Origin: Micromonospora ferruginea
GTDB taxonomy: Bacteria; Actinomycetota; Actinomycetes; Mycobacteriales; Micromonosporaceae
DNA length: 64,000 nucleotides
NCBI RefSeq assembly: GCF_013694245.2
Contig: NZ_CP059322.2
Location: forward strand, 4,533,001 to 4,597,000
Reading direction: 5' to 3'
In this document: positions 11,335 through 19,421 of the stretch, piece by piece
Layout: each line of letters opens with the position of its first letter
Numbering within the stretch: position 1 is the stretch's first letter
Translations under genes and position numbers: made by a program
The notes under the pieces: model-generated
Databases searched by the model: none
What the model saw: only the letters and a program-made list of their open reading frames with translations
What the model was told of the DNA's origin: nothing

Positions 11335-11372
11335 GTCGGCCGGACCGGGACGGCAGCCCCGGTCCGGCCGAC
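11335..11372 (-). terminator. GC-rich hairpin downstream of the secreted protein gene
   Basis: A perfect 15-bp stem GTCGGCCGGACCGGG (11335-11349) pairs with 11358-11372 around an 8-nt loop. It begins 3 nt past the stop of the 11376 gene and lies before the DUF255 gene. There is no T-tract. Confidence 0.65.
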
Positions 11373-11375
11373 GGA

Positions 11376-12269
11376 TCACCGGGTCAGCGTGAGCGTCGAG
11401 GTGTCCCGCACGGTGTATTCGTTCGAGTATTCGAAGTCGCGGACCGGCACCTCGGTGACCGCCTGCGCCGTGCCGCGCTCGAACCTGACGTCGGCCGGGT
11501 AGGTGGTGGCCGACCAGGGCACCGCCTGGCCCGGGACGCACGCGACCTGGATGTCGTAGCGGCCCCGCACGAGGCCCGCCTTCCTCTGCTGCTGGGTCAG
11601 GTCGCCACCCACGTCGATCGTCTCCGCCCGGGTGCAGGTGACCGTGCCGCGGATGGTGGCGACGCCCTTGCTGTTCACCGTGGCCGCCGGGTCGACGGTC
11701 AGGGTGACCTCCTGCGCCGGCACCGGCGGCGGGTTCGAGATGTGGACCTCACCGCGCAGCCCGCCGGTGGCGCCCTCGCAGCGGATCTCGAAGGTGGCGT
11801 CGAACCGCTCGACGTAGTCGAAGGGGCCCCAGGCGGCGTCGAGGACGGTGAACGACCCGGTGCTCCGCGCGCAGGACCGGTTCCAGCCGTCGTTGTAGAG
11901 ACTGATGCCCGCCTGGTGGTTCTCGTAGTCCGGCTGCCCGACGTTCTGGTAGGCGTCGCCCGCCTTCAGCGCGGCCGGGGCCGTGAGCCCGAGGTACCAG
12001 GTGCCGTCGGGGTAGTTCGACGAGATCATCTGGAACTGCTGCGCGTTCCAGCCCGACGCGCTCGTCTCGTCGCCCGGAGTCGTCGTGGCCGAGCTGTAGG
12101 AGTAGGAGTTGCCGGCGGTGATCGGGTCACCCGGCTCACCGACCACGCTGAACGACCAGGTCTGCACCGGACGGGCCTGCGCCGGCGCGGAGCCGACCAG
12201 GCCGGCTGCGCCGGCGGTCAGCGCCATGGTCGCGGCGAACAGGATCCGCCGCCAGGAACGTCTCGTCAT
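11376..12269 (-). CDS. Secreted protein of unknown function
   Basis: About 297 residues from ATG 12269, which follows GGGGAGGACGACG. The N-terminus MTRRSWRR, then a hydrophobic stretch and APAQA, is a clean Sec signal peptide. The mature part is polar, rich in Thr, Ser and Tyr, with three cysteine-containing stretches (RSCARS, FEIRCEGA, VTCTRAE and VACVPG), suggesting extracellular beta-sandwich domains. I do not recognise the family. It diverges from a secreted phospholipase-like gene with 212 bp between the starts, so both may share a control region. Confidence 0.75.
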   Translation of the reverse strand: MTRRSWRRILFAATMALTAGAAGLVGSAPAQARPVQTWSFSVVGEPGDPITAGNSYSYSSATTTPGDETSASGWNAQQFQMISSNYPDGTWYLGLTAPAALKAGDAYQNVGQPDYENHQAGISLYNDGWNRSCARSTGSFTVLDAAWGPFDYVERFDATFEIRCEGATGGLRGEVHISNPPPVPAQEVTLTVDPAATVNSKGVATIRGTVTCTRAETIDVGGDLTQQQRKAGLVRGRYDIQVACVPGQAVPWSATTYPADVRFERGTAQAVTEVPVRDFEYSNEYTVRDTSTLTLTR

Positions 12270-12481
12270 CGTCGTCCTCCCCGTGTGGACGTCCGCGGGG
12301 CACCGTCGCCCCGCACTGCCCGAAGAGTAGGGCCGATCGATCACACCCGCTGCCCCGTACCGGCACGATGTCGGCAGCTTGACGACCCGACCCGGACCAT
12401 CCTTCCGCAATTCATCTTCGTTTATTTGAATCGACGCATGGCCGGCGCGCCCACCGCCGGCACGTCCGAAGGAGACGGTCC

Positions 12482-13507
12482 ATGCGCAGAGTCCCCGCCC
12501 TGCTCGCCCTCGCCGCCCTCGCCGGCGCCGCGCTCAACCCGGGCGCCGCGTCCGCCGCGGTGCCCCCGGAGACCCGATGGTCCGCCACCACCGGCGTCGG
12601 CATCCACAACACCTACGAGCGCGGCACCTACACCTACCTCGCCCAGGCGCTCGACACCCGGCCCGCCCTGATCGAACTGGACGTCTGGCCGGACGTGCTC
12701 ACCCGCCAGTGGCGGGTCAGCCACAGCAACCCGCTCGGCAACGACAACAACTGCGTGGCCGCCACCAGCGCGGCGCAGCTCTACACCGGCACCCGCAACA
12801 AGAACCTGGAGCACTGCCTGGACGACATCCGGCTCTGGCTGGGCGCGCACCCCGACGCCGGTCCGGTGGTGCTCAAGCTGGAACTCAAGACCGGCTTCAG
12901 CAGCCGCACCGGGCAGGGCCCGGCCCAGCTCGACGCGGTGCTCGCCGCGCGCCTCGGCGACCGGGTGTTCCGCCCGGCCGACCTGCTCGGCGGCCACCCC
13001 GACCTGGACGCCGCGGCCCGCGCGGACGCCTGGCCGACCCGGGCGCAGCTCGCCGGCAAGGTGCTCGTGGAGCTGATCCCCGGCACCGTCGAGGAGGGCA
13101 ACCCGACCGACACGCTCTGGACCGACGTGGAGTACGCCCGTCACCTGGCCGGCCTGGCGGCGGCCGGCACCCTGGGCACCGCCCGCGCGTTCCCGGCCGT
13201 GCACCGGGCCCAGGCCGGCGACCCCCGCTCCCGGTACGCGGACACCGCCCTGCGGCAGTGGTTCGTGCTCTTCGACGGCGACGCCTCGGCGTACGTGGGT
13301 GGCGGCATCGACACCGCCTGGTACGACGCCAACCACTACCTGCTGGTGATGACCGACGCGCAGAACGTCCCGCCCGCGGTCCCCGGCGGCGACGCCGGCG
13401 CGGCGGCGGCCCGGGTCGCCGAACTGGCCCGCGCGCACGCCAGCATCGCCTCGGCCGACTGGGCCACCCTGCCGACCGTCCTCGACGACGTGCTGCCGCG
13501 CGGCTGA
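12482..13507 (+). CDS. Secreted Ca2+-dependent phosphatidylinositol phospholipase C-like protein
   Basis: 341 residues. A signal peptide covers about residues 1-26 and ends ASAAV. The mature domain is a TIM-barrel phosphodiesterase: the first active-site histidine is in GVGIHNTYERGTY, then IELDVWPD, WRVSHSNPLG and a VVLKLELKT strand with acidic ligands. That pattern fits the calcium-dependent PI-PLC family. It would act outside the cell on phosphodiester lipids; the true substrate is unknown. GAAGGAGA lies 6 nt before the ATG. It converges on the restriction-like island, with only 8 bp to the next stop codon and no terminator. Confidence 0.82.
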   Translation: MRRVPALLALAALAGAALNPGAASAAVPPETRWSATTGVGIHNTYERGTYTYLAQALDTRPALIELDVWPDVLTRQWRVSHSNPLGNDNNCVAATSAAQLYTGTRNKNLEHCLDDIRLWLGAHPDAGPVVLKLELKTGFSSRTGQGPAQLDAVLAARLGDRVFRPADLLGGHPDLDAAARADAWPTRAQLAGKVLVELIPGTVEEGNPTDTLWTDVEYARHLAGLAAAGTLGTARAFPAVHRAQAGDPRSRYADTALRQWFVLFDGDASAYVGGGIDTAWYDANHYLLVMTDAQNVPPAVPGGDAGAAAARVAELARAHASIASADWATLPTVLDDVLPRG

Positions 13508-13515
13508 GCCGTTTA

Positions 13516-14133
13516 TCAGCCCGGCTCAGCTCCCCGAATCAGGGACCGAGCCAGGGTGTTGCGCGTACGAGCCGCGACCTGGCTGATTCGCCTGTGCACC
13601 TCGACCTGCTCGTCCAATAGGTCGAGGTGTCGCACGATCATGTCCTGGCGCTCCATCGGGGGCACTGAGACGGGCAGTTTCCCGAGGACGGTCCGGTTGA
13701 GGACCGGGACAGCGGTGCCCTGCCGGTTGTGCTCAAACCACCCCTGGACCTCGGGTAGGGCGAGATAGTACGCCAGGTAGCGGGAGTTCATCTGCCGCGT
13801 GCGCAGCCGGAGCAGTCCCGTCGAGAACAGCCACCCCTCGCATTCCTCGGACACCCAGGCAACCCGACCCACTGTTCCGGTGCGAGTGATCAGCACATCG
13901 CCGAGCGACACCAGGTAGCGCGTGAGGCGCGCGGCGACCTCGCGCCGCACCCGAGCTACGCCATCGACATGAACCCGGCCATCCGCAAGAGCTCTCGGTG
14001 TGATCAGGGGATGTCCGTCCGCCCTGCGGTCCTCCGCGCCGACCACGGCGCCCGACGGGCCGGAGCGGATATCAGCCACCTCGCTCATCGGTGACACGGT
14101 CCACCCCGCCGGCACGGCTCCGAGCAGACTCAT
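13516..14133 (-). CDS. Half-size type I restriction specificity (HsdS-like) subunit
   Basis: 205 residues, about half a normal HsdS. It contains one target-recognition domain (VPAGWTVSPMSEVADIRSG, LVSLGDVLITRTGTVGRVAWV, LLRLRTRQMNSRYLAYYL, TAVPVLNRTVLGKLPVSVPP) and one coiled-coil spacer (RQDMIVRHLDLLDEQVEVHRRI). Half-subunits of this kind can dimerise to read a symmetric site. The ATG overlaps the methylase stop by 4 bp, so it is the last gene of a three-gene operon. No HsdR gene lies nearby. Its role is to choose which adenines the neighbouring methylase marks. Confidence 0.85.
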   Translation of the reverse strand: MSLLGAVPAGWTVSPMSEVADIRSGPSGAVVGAEDRRADGHPLITPRALADGRVHVDGVARVRREVAARLTRYLVSLGDVLITRTGTVGRVAWVSEECEGWLFSTGLLRLRTRQMNSRYLAYYLALPEVQGWFEHNRQGTAVPVLNRTVLGKLPVSVPPMERQDMIVRHLDLLDEQVEVHRRISQVAARTRNTLARSLIRGAEPG

Positions 14134-15767
14134 ACGTCTTCCAGTCCCCTCAGTAACTCGTGCACGCGCACGTCCACGACGTTCGCCCGCTCAACCAGCC
14201 GGGTCAGATCGTCTCGCAAGGAGCTCAGTTCGCCGCCGTGGACCGCCTCCGGCGGGGACGACTCAGCCTCGATGTAGGCGGACGGTAGAAGCGAGTAGTC
14301 GCGGGCGGCGATCGTCGAAGGAGACACCGCCGCGCTCAGTCCCTCGGAAGGAGCGAAGGTACGGCCGATCCGGACATCCGACCGCCATCGGTGAACCTCC
14401 CCGACGAGTGTCCGAATCTCCCCGGGCCGAAGGGTCCGTCGACCCCGAGAGTTCACCTCACCGACCGAACGCGCATCGACGAAGAGCACATCGACCGGCT
14501 TGCCGGCCGGCTTTTGGACGAGCCAGAGGGTCACCCCGATGGCGGTCTCGGCGAAGAGACCGGGCGGCAGCGCGACCACGGCCGTGATCGCCCCCGCCTC
14601 GACCAACGCCCGCCGCGTCGCACGGTCGGACACGCCCTTTCCGAAGGCGACCACATTCGGCAGGACCAGGGCTCCCCGTCCTCCCTCGGCGAGTGACGAG
14701 ATCGCCGACTGGAGGAGAACCGTCTCCTTCCGGCGAATCGGCGCGGGGCCTCCTGGGACAGCGCTGTCACGGGGTAGAACCCCGAAAGGCGGATTCGCCA
14801 CGACGACATCGACGGCTTTCCTCAGCGTCACTTCTCCCTGCCGTACCTCCCCGAGGACCGTCCTGTCCGAGACGTGCATCGAGATGTTCATCCGGGCCAG
14901 TTCCACCATCAGCGACGAGGGGTGGGCGCCGTCGATCCGACTGGGCAGTGTGGGCGGCTTGCCTGCCGATCTCAGGAGTTCCACCAGCAGCTCTCCGCCT
15001 CGACAGAAAGGATCGAAGCACCACTCGTCCCCGGTCAGGGGTCCAACCATCTCGGCGATCAGTCGGGCGAGGGATCGTGGCGTGACGAACGCGTGACGAA
15101 CCTCCTCCGCCAATCGATCAAAGGCGTAGTCGAACAGTGTGACGACACCGTCGGGAGATGCGCCCGGACCCGGCGAGGTCACGCCGGCCAGTTCCGCGAG
15201 GCCGGCCATTCCCCGTAGCGTGTGGTGGGCGTCCGTCACGATGTCAGCGAAGTGCTGTACCGCTCTGGCTGCCTCGGGCAATCCTGCAGCCTCGAAGGAC
15301 CGCGAGAGCCTCGCTGACACGTCGGGCATTTCGAGGACATCCGGCCACAGCTCCGGCCGATTGCGCCGCACGAATATCAGCGCCAGCAGGACATGCCAAA
15401 ATCCACCGTCCCGCGGGGACGCCCGGGACAGGTCGTGAAGGCGCCAGACGACATCCTCCGCCGATCCATGCCAGGCAGGCTCGTCAGCCACAACCCGTTC
15501 CGACACGCCCTTACCGGTCATCGAGGCCAGTCGAGCAGCGTAGGTCGTTCCAGGCGCCTCGTCCGGTCGGCGCCCCTTACCGGGAATACGCCTTCCCGCC
15601 AGCCACGCGATGACCTCCTCCCGACGGAAGAACTCTCCCTCGGCGGTTACCAGGGGTTTCGGGAAGTCGTTGTGTCGTCGCTGCCAGTTCGTCACGGCCG
15701 GCCGCTCCACGCCCGCGAGCCGTGCGATCTCGGCTCGCGACAACAGGTCTACCGGAGAGGTGGTCAT
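14130..15767 (-). CDS. N6-adenine DNA methylase with N-terminal HTH (HsdM-like)
   Basis: 545 residues. Residues 9-30 (LSRAEIARLAGVERPAVTNW) are a helix-turn-helix. A helical region follows to about 215. The SAM motif is FDPFCRGGELL (251-261), a variant of the HsdM DPxCGSGG. The catalytic motif NPPF is at 325-328, typical of N6-adenine methylases. The C-terminal helices resemble an HsdM tail. The canonical HsdM N-terminal domain is replaced by the HTH. A TTA leucine codon (14154-14156) lies ten codons before the stop. Base composition looks less GC-extreme than the neighbours. The start is 7 bp after the HEPN gene stop. Epigenetic marking or self-protection is inferred. Confidence 0.88.
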   Translation of the reverse strand: MTTSPVDLLSRAEIARLAGVERPAVTNWQRRHNDFPKPLVTAEGEFFRREEVIAWLAGRRIPGKGRRPDEAPGTTYAARLASMTGKGVSERVVADEPAWHGSAEDVVWRLHDLSRASPRDGGFWHVLLALIFVRRNRPELWPDVLEMPDVSARLSRSFEAAGLPEAARAVQHFADIVTDAHHTLRGMAGLAELAGVTSPGPGASPDGVVTLFDYAFDRLAEEVRHAFVTPRSLARLIAEMVGPLTGDEWCFDPFCRGGELLVELLRSAGKPPTLPSRIDGAHPSSLMVELARMNISMHVSDRTVLGEVRQGEVTLRKAVDVVVANPPFGVLPRDSAVPGGPAPIRRKETVLLQSAISSLAEGGRGALVLPNVVAFGKGVSDRATRRALVEAGAITAVVALPPGLFAETAIGVTLWLVQKPAGKPVDVLFVDARSVGEVNSRGRRTLRPGEIRTLVGEVHRWRSDVRIGRTFAPSEGLSAAVSPSTIAARDYSLLPSAYIEAESSPPEAVHGGELSSLRDDLTRLVERANVVDVRVHELLRGLEDV

Positions 15768-15774
15768 GCGCGCC

Positions 15775-16461
15775 TCAGAACCAGGGTTGCGCTTGGCGCG
15801 ACCGAACTGCGTCGCGCCGCGCCAGGACGAACGGAACCCGGTCCATGACCCGAATCTCCTTAGCGACCACTCCGTCGATCGCGTTCAGCAACTGGTAGAG
15901 CCTTCGGTGGTCGGCAGCGAGGTCGCGGTGGTGAATCGGCTCATGGTGCATGATCCGGTTCCGCAGCAGGCGCATGGTCTCGAGGGATTCGTGCAGGACA
16001 GCCCGGGAGCCGGATCGGGGGCGGAACGCTTGGTGCAGAGTTGGCACCCAGAGCAGCCGGTCGTACTGCGACCCCGTCCGGTTGCTCAGCAGCGACACCC
16101 AGAAGCCGAAGCTCAGTTCCGCCACCACGTCGTCCGCCGTCGGGCCCGATCGCCCGCGGCGACCGAGCCGGCGTCGGCACTTGTCCGCAGCCTCTTCCAC
16201 GAGGCGGACCCCATGCTCCGTCAGTGGCGCTGCGGCCCACCAGTCTGACCTGCCGTAGCGGGCCGCGAGTTGCCCGTGCAGCGCGTTGCGCAGCACGATC
16301 TCAAGACAGTGCAGCGGGCCGTAGAAGGCCGCCGAAATCTCGACGTTCCACCAGTAGAGCGCCACCGCTTCCCGGCCGTCGTTCCCCGCAGCCTCCAGAT
16401 ATGGCCGCATCCGGGGTGCCGAGAACGCGCGCCTGGTCCAGTCCGGCAGGTCGGCAGACAT
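15775..16461 (-). CDS. HEPN-domain Abi-like protein (candidate RNase toxin)
   Basis: 228 residues from ATG 16461, chosen because GGAG lies 9 nt upstream; ATG 16476 would add five residues, and the frame is open to 16593. Helical throughout. LYWWNVEISAAFYGPLHCLEIVLRN is the N-terminal signature of actinobacterial Abi-like proteins. R167-N168-x3-H172 (LLRNRIMHHEP) is the RNxxxH catalytic motif of HEPN ribonucleases. Members of the wider AbiD/AbiF group cause abortive infection by cutting RNA. It is the first gene of the operon with methylase and specificity genes, and a structured intergenic element lies upstream. Function as an effector is inferred, not shown. Confidence 0.8.
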   Translation of the reverse strand: MSADLPDWTRRAFSAPRMRPYLEAAGNDGREAVALYWWNVEISAAFYGPLHCLEIVLRNALHGQLAARYGRSDWWAAAPLTEHGVRLVEEAADKCRRRLGRRGRSGPTADDVVAELSFGFWVSLLSNRTGSQYDRLLWVPTLHQAFRPRSGSRAVLHESLETMRLLRNRIMHHEPIHHRDLAADHRRLYQLLNAIDGVVAKEIRVMDRVPFVLARRDAVRSRQAQPWF

Positions 16462-16486
16462 CACGGGTGACTCCATCCGAGAAGGG

Positions 16487-16514
16487 TTGCGCGGGCGCGG
16501 CGGCGTGATACATT
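16487..16514 (+). promoter_or_regulatory. Candidate promoter of the plus-strand ncRNA
   Basis: TTGCGC (16487-16492), a 16-nt spacer and TACATT (16509-16514) make a plausible housekeeping promoter pointing right, away from the HEPN gene. The expected start is near 16520, just at the first base of the closing helix. TACATTTA is one of few AT-rich patches in the area. On the minus strand the same patch could form part of a divergent promoter, but I see no good -35 for it. Confidence 0.45.
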
Positions 16515-16519
16515 TAGCC

Positions 16520-16690
16520 GGTAAGCCCCGGGTCCGCCTCTGCTTTGCATGCCGCCCGGGGCACGGCTTTGTCTCGGCGCGCTTCGCCGACACTCAGTCG
16601 CTCGGCGTCGCCGCCATCCTCGCCCCAGGCAGAATGAACTTACCGCCCTCGTGTCCGGTTCAGCAAGCGTATTGTGCTACGCATTTTTTG
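16520..16690 (+). ncRNA. Candidate structured ncRNA divergent from the HEPN gene
   Basis: No protein frame explains this 250-bp gap. On the plus strand a 7-bp closing helix CGGTAAG/CTTACCG (16519-16525, 16639-16645) encloses CCCCGGG/CCCGGGG (16526-16532, 16555-16561), a TCGGCG/CGCCGA hairpin (16574-16579, 16585-16590) and a small CGGC/GCCG hairpin near 16603-16613. UCUGC (16539-16543) can pair with GCAGA (16629-16633) as a pseudoknot. A hairpin and T6 end it near 16689. The T-tract points right, where no plus-strand protein gene exists upstream, so a separate transcript is the simplest reading. It resembles no riboswitch I know. A link to the HEPN protein as RNA antitoxin or guide is a hypothesis. 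Confidence 0.5.
16667..16689 (+). terminator. Terminator of the candidate ncRNA
   Basis: GCGTA (16667-16671), loop TTGTGC, TACGC (16678-16682), then A and six T (16684-16689). The stem is short, but a T6 run is striking in this GC-rich sequence. In the opposite direction the hairpin is followed by TTGCTG, so it serves plus-strand transcription. Confidence 0.6.
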
Positions 16691-16709
16691 TTAACCCCCA
16701 CGGGCCGGC

Positions 16710-19241
16710 TCAGGAGGCGCCGTCGGCGCGCAGCGGGAAGACGTTGTCGCGGGCGGTGTCGCGCAGCGACCCGAGCACCGCGCCGATCTTGTCCGCCGGC
16801 ATCGGCTTGAAGAAGTGGTAGCCCTGGGCGGCGGTGCAGCCCAGCTCCGCCAGCGCGGTGCGCTGCTCGGCCGTCTCCACCCCCTCGGCCACCACCCGCA
16901 GCCCCAGCTCGTGGGCGAGCCCGACGGTGGTCCGCACGATCGCCGCCGCCTCCGGCGAGTCGACCATCCGGATCACGAAGGAGCGGTCCACCTTCAGCTC
17001 GTCCACCGCGATCCGGGTGAGAAACGTCAACGAGGAGAAGCCGGTGCCGAAGTCGTCCACGGCGAGCTGCACGCCCATTGCCCGCAGCGTGGCCAGCACC
17101 TCGTCGATCACCTCCAGCTCGCTCATCACCACCGTCTCGGTGATCTCCAGGACCAGCCGGTGCGGCGGCACCTGGTGCCGGCGCAGCGCCTCCTCGATCT
17201 CGGCGGGCAACCGCGGGTCGAGCAGGCTGCGCGCCGACAGGTTCACCGAGATGGGCACGTCCAGCCCTTCCCGCGCCCACCCGGCGGCCACCTCCAGCGC
17301 CTTGTCCAGCACGTAGCGGGTGAAGCTGCCGAGCTGCTCGCTGTTCTCCACCGGGCGGATGAAGTCGGACGGGCCCAGCCAGCCCCGGCGCGGGTGCCGC
17401 CAGCGGATCAGCGCCTCCACCCCGGTCGGCGCGCCGGTGGCCAGGTCCACCGCCGGCTGCAACGCCAGCACGAGCTGGTCGTCGGCGGCCAGCGCCTCCC
17501 GCAGCTCCGCGAGCAACGCCAGGTGGTCGGTGCTCGCGGCATCGCGCGAGCTGTCGTACGCGGCGACGCTGCCGCCGCCCTCCTTCGCCTGGTACATCGC
17601 GATGTCGGCCCGGCGCAGCAGCTCGGTCAGGTCGGCGGTGCCCGCGTCGGCCACCACCACGCCGACCGCCACCTCGACGGACATCCGCACCCCGGCCACC
17701 TCGGTCGGGGCGGCGAGCCGCTCGGCGACCTCCCGGGCCTGGCGCAGCGCGTACGCCAGCGGGGCGGTCCGGTCCTCGACCACCGGAACCGAGGTGAGCA
17801 GCAGCGCGAACTCGTCCCCACCGAGCCGGCCGAGCAGGTCACCGGGCCGGGTCAGCACGGCCAGCCGGTGCGCGGTCAACCGCAGCAGTTGGTCGCCGGC
17901 CGCGTGCCCCAGGGTGTCGTTGACCTCCTTGAACTGGTTCACGTCCAGCAGCAGCAGGGCCACCGGGTGGTCGTGCGGGCGCTGCCGCAGCGCCTGGTCA
18001 CCGCGGGCCAGCAGGGCCGCCCGGTTGAGCAGCCCGGTGAGCTGGTCGTGCACCGCCTCGTACGACGATCGGGCGGTGACCAGCCGCAGCTCGCGGTGGG
18101 TCGCGGCGTCGTGCAGGGCGGCGGCCAGCGCGTCGCCGAAGGCGGCCACGCCGTCGCGTTCGGCGTGGCCGGGCGGGGCGGACCGGGCGAACCGCACCCG
18201 CAGCCGACCCACCTCGACGGCGCCCACGGCGAGTCGCCGGACCAGGTCGTGCTCGCCCGACTCGGCGGGCGCCGCCGCCTCCACCTCGTGATCCCGCACC
18301 TGGCCGCCGAGGTCGACCCGGTAGCGGCGCCGGCGACCGTCCGCGCGCGCCACGTCCACCTCGACCAGCTCGGCCCCGAAGAGGGTGAGCGCGCCGGTCA
18401 CCGCGGCGGTCGCCACCCCGCGTTCGTCGAGCTGGTTGAGCGCGGCGGTGGCCTCGGCGAAGGCCCGCCATGTGCGCCGCTCCGCGTCGGCCCGCAGCCG
18501 GTGCCGGTAGGTCTGCTGGAGCAGCCACAGCGGCGGCGGCAGGAGCAGCAGCCAGCGCGGGTCCAGCTCCAGCAGCGCGACCACGGCCAGGCCGACCGCC
18601 ACGTTGCCGACGAACATCAGCAGCTTGCCGCGGAGCGCGGCGAGCAGCGGCGGCCCGATCGGGATGCCGTGCCGCAGGGCGATCGTGGCGGCGCCGAGCC
18701 AGCCGGTGGTGACCAGGTAGGTGACCGCGCCGGCGCCCAGCGCGAGCGCCAGCTCCGGGGTGGGCGCGGCCAGCAGCGGCCGGCCGAGCGCGCTGGCGAC
18801 CGCACCGGCCAGCGCGGTGGCGGCGGTGAGCGAGCCGGCGATGCGGACCAGTTCCAGCACCGGGCGCCGGTCGGACACCAGCGACATCGTGGTCCAGGCG
18901 GTGCCGGCGCCGAGCAGCGCCGCGGCCGGGAGCCAGCCGGCGGGCACCAGCCAGAGGCAGACCACCAGCGCGGCCTCGCCCCAGGTGATGCTGACCATGC
19001 CGGCCGCGGTGCGGAAGCGCAGCCGGGCGAGCTGGGCCACGGCGAAGGCGACCGCGGCGAGGGCGAAGCGGGCGGGACCGGGCAGCGGGTCGTCCGCCGG
19101 CAGTTGCGCGGGGACCCCGAGACCGAGCACGGCGGCCAGCAACGCGGTGACCGCGACCGCGGCGGTCAGCAGCACGACGCTCACCGGCGTGCCGCGCAGG
19201 CCGAGCCGGTCCGGAGGACGGTCGGCCGGTTCGGTGGTCAC
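16710..19241 (-). CDS. Membrane-bound GGDEF-EAL cyclic-di-GMP enzyme
   Basis: 843 residues. The first 245 form a multi-pass membrane sensor (about eight hydrophobic segments). A linker domain, possibly GAF-like, spans about 255-370. The GGDEF domain has an intact GGDEF at 474-478, with RPGD exactly five residues before it, the product-inhibition I-site. The EAL domain has VEALIRWRHP (609-611) and DDFGTGFSS, LKVDRSFV and EGVET. Both synthesis and hydrolysis of c-di-GMP look possible; which dominates is unknown. The start is GTG at 19241. It is transcribed alone. The structured element beyond its stop reads in the other direction. Confidence 0.93.
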   Translation of the reverse strand: MTTEPADRPPDRLGLRGTPVSVVLLTAAVAVTALLAAVLGLGVPAQLPADDPLPGPARFALAAVAFAVAQLARLRFRTAAGMVSITWGEAALVVCLWLVPAGWLPAAALLGAGTAWTTMSLVSDRRPVLELVRIAGSLTAATALAGAVASALGRPLLAAPTPELALALGAGAVTYLVTTGWLGAATIALRHGIPIGPPLLAALRGKLLMFVGNVAVGLAVVALLELDPRWLLLLPPPLWLLQQTYRHRLRADAERRTWRAFAEATAALNQLDERGVATAAVTGALTLFGAELVEVDVARADGRRRRYRVDLGGQVRDHEVEAAAPAESGEHDLVRRLAVGAVEVGRLRVRFARSAPPGHAERDGVAAFGDALAAALHDAATHRELRLVTARSSYEAVHDQLTGLLNRAALLARGDQALRQRPHDHPVALLLLDVNQFKEVNDTLGHAAGDQLLRLTAHRLAVLTRPGDLLGRLGGDEFALLLTSVPVVEDRTAPLAYALRQAREVAERLAAPTEVAGVRMSVEVAVGVVVADAGTADLTELLRRADIAMYQAKEGGGSVAAYDSSRDAASTDHLALLAELREALAADDQLVLALQPAVDLATGAPTGVEALIRWRHPRRGWLGPSDFIRPVENSEQLGSFTRYVLDKALEVAAGWAREGLDVPISVNLSARSLLDPRLPAEIEEALRRHQVPPHRLVLEITETVVMSELEVIDEVLATLRAMGVQLAVDDFGTGFSSLTFLTRIAVDELKVDRSFVIRMVDSPEAAAIVRTTVGLAHELGLRVVAEGVETAEQRTALAELGCTAAQGYHFFKPMPADKIGAVLGSLRDTARDNVFPLRADGAS

Positions 19242-19421
19242 GGCCCCGCCCCGGCGGGACGTGGATTCGGGGCACGGTCGGGGCCCGCTGCTGCCCTCGA
19301 CATCGGCGTCCCCCTTCCGCGCAGGGTCCGGGGCCTGACGGTCCCCCCGGCGGAAGGCTAAGCCAAAGCCGGTGACCGCAACAGGGGTGAACGACCGGCT
19401 CGGGCGTGATTCACGCGGTGT

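Noticed and set aside
16461..16593. Longer start for the HEPN Abi-like gene (ATG at 16593)
   Set aside because: The extra 44 residues are basic and Pro-rich, would overlap the structured element, and have no ribosome-binding site.
16519..16645. A c-di-GMP riboswitch for the neighbouring GGDEF-EAL gene
   Set aside because: The element lies beyond the 3' end of that gene and its terminator points the opposite way. No GEMM-type tetraloop receptor or conserved core was seen.
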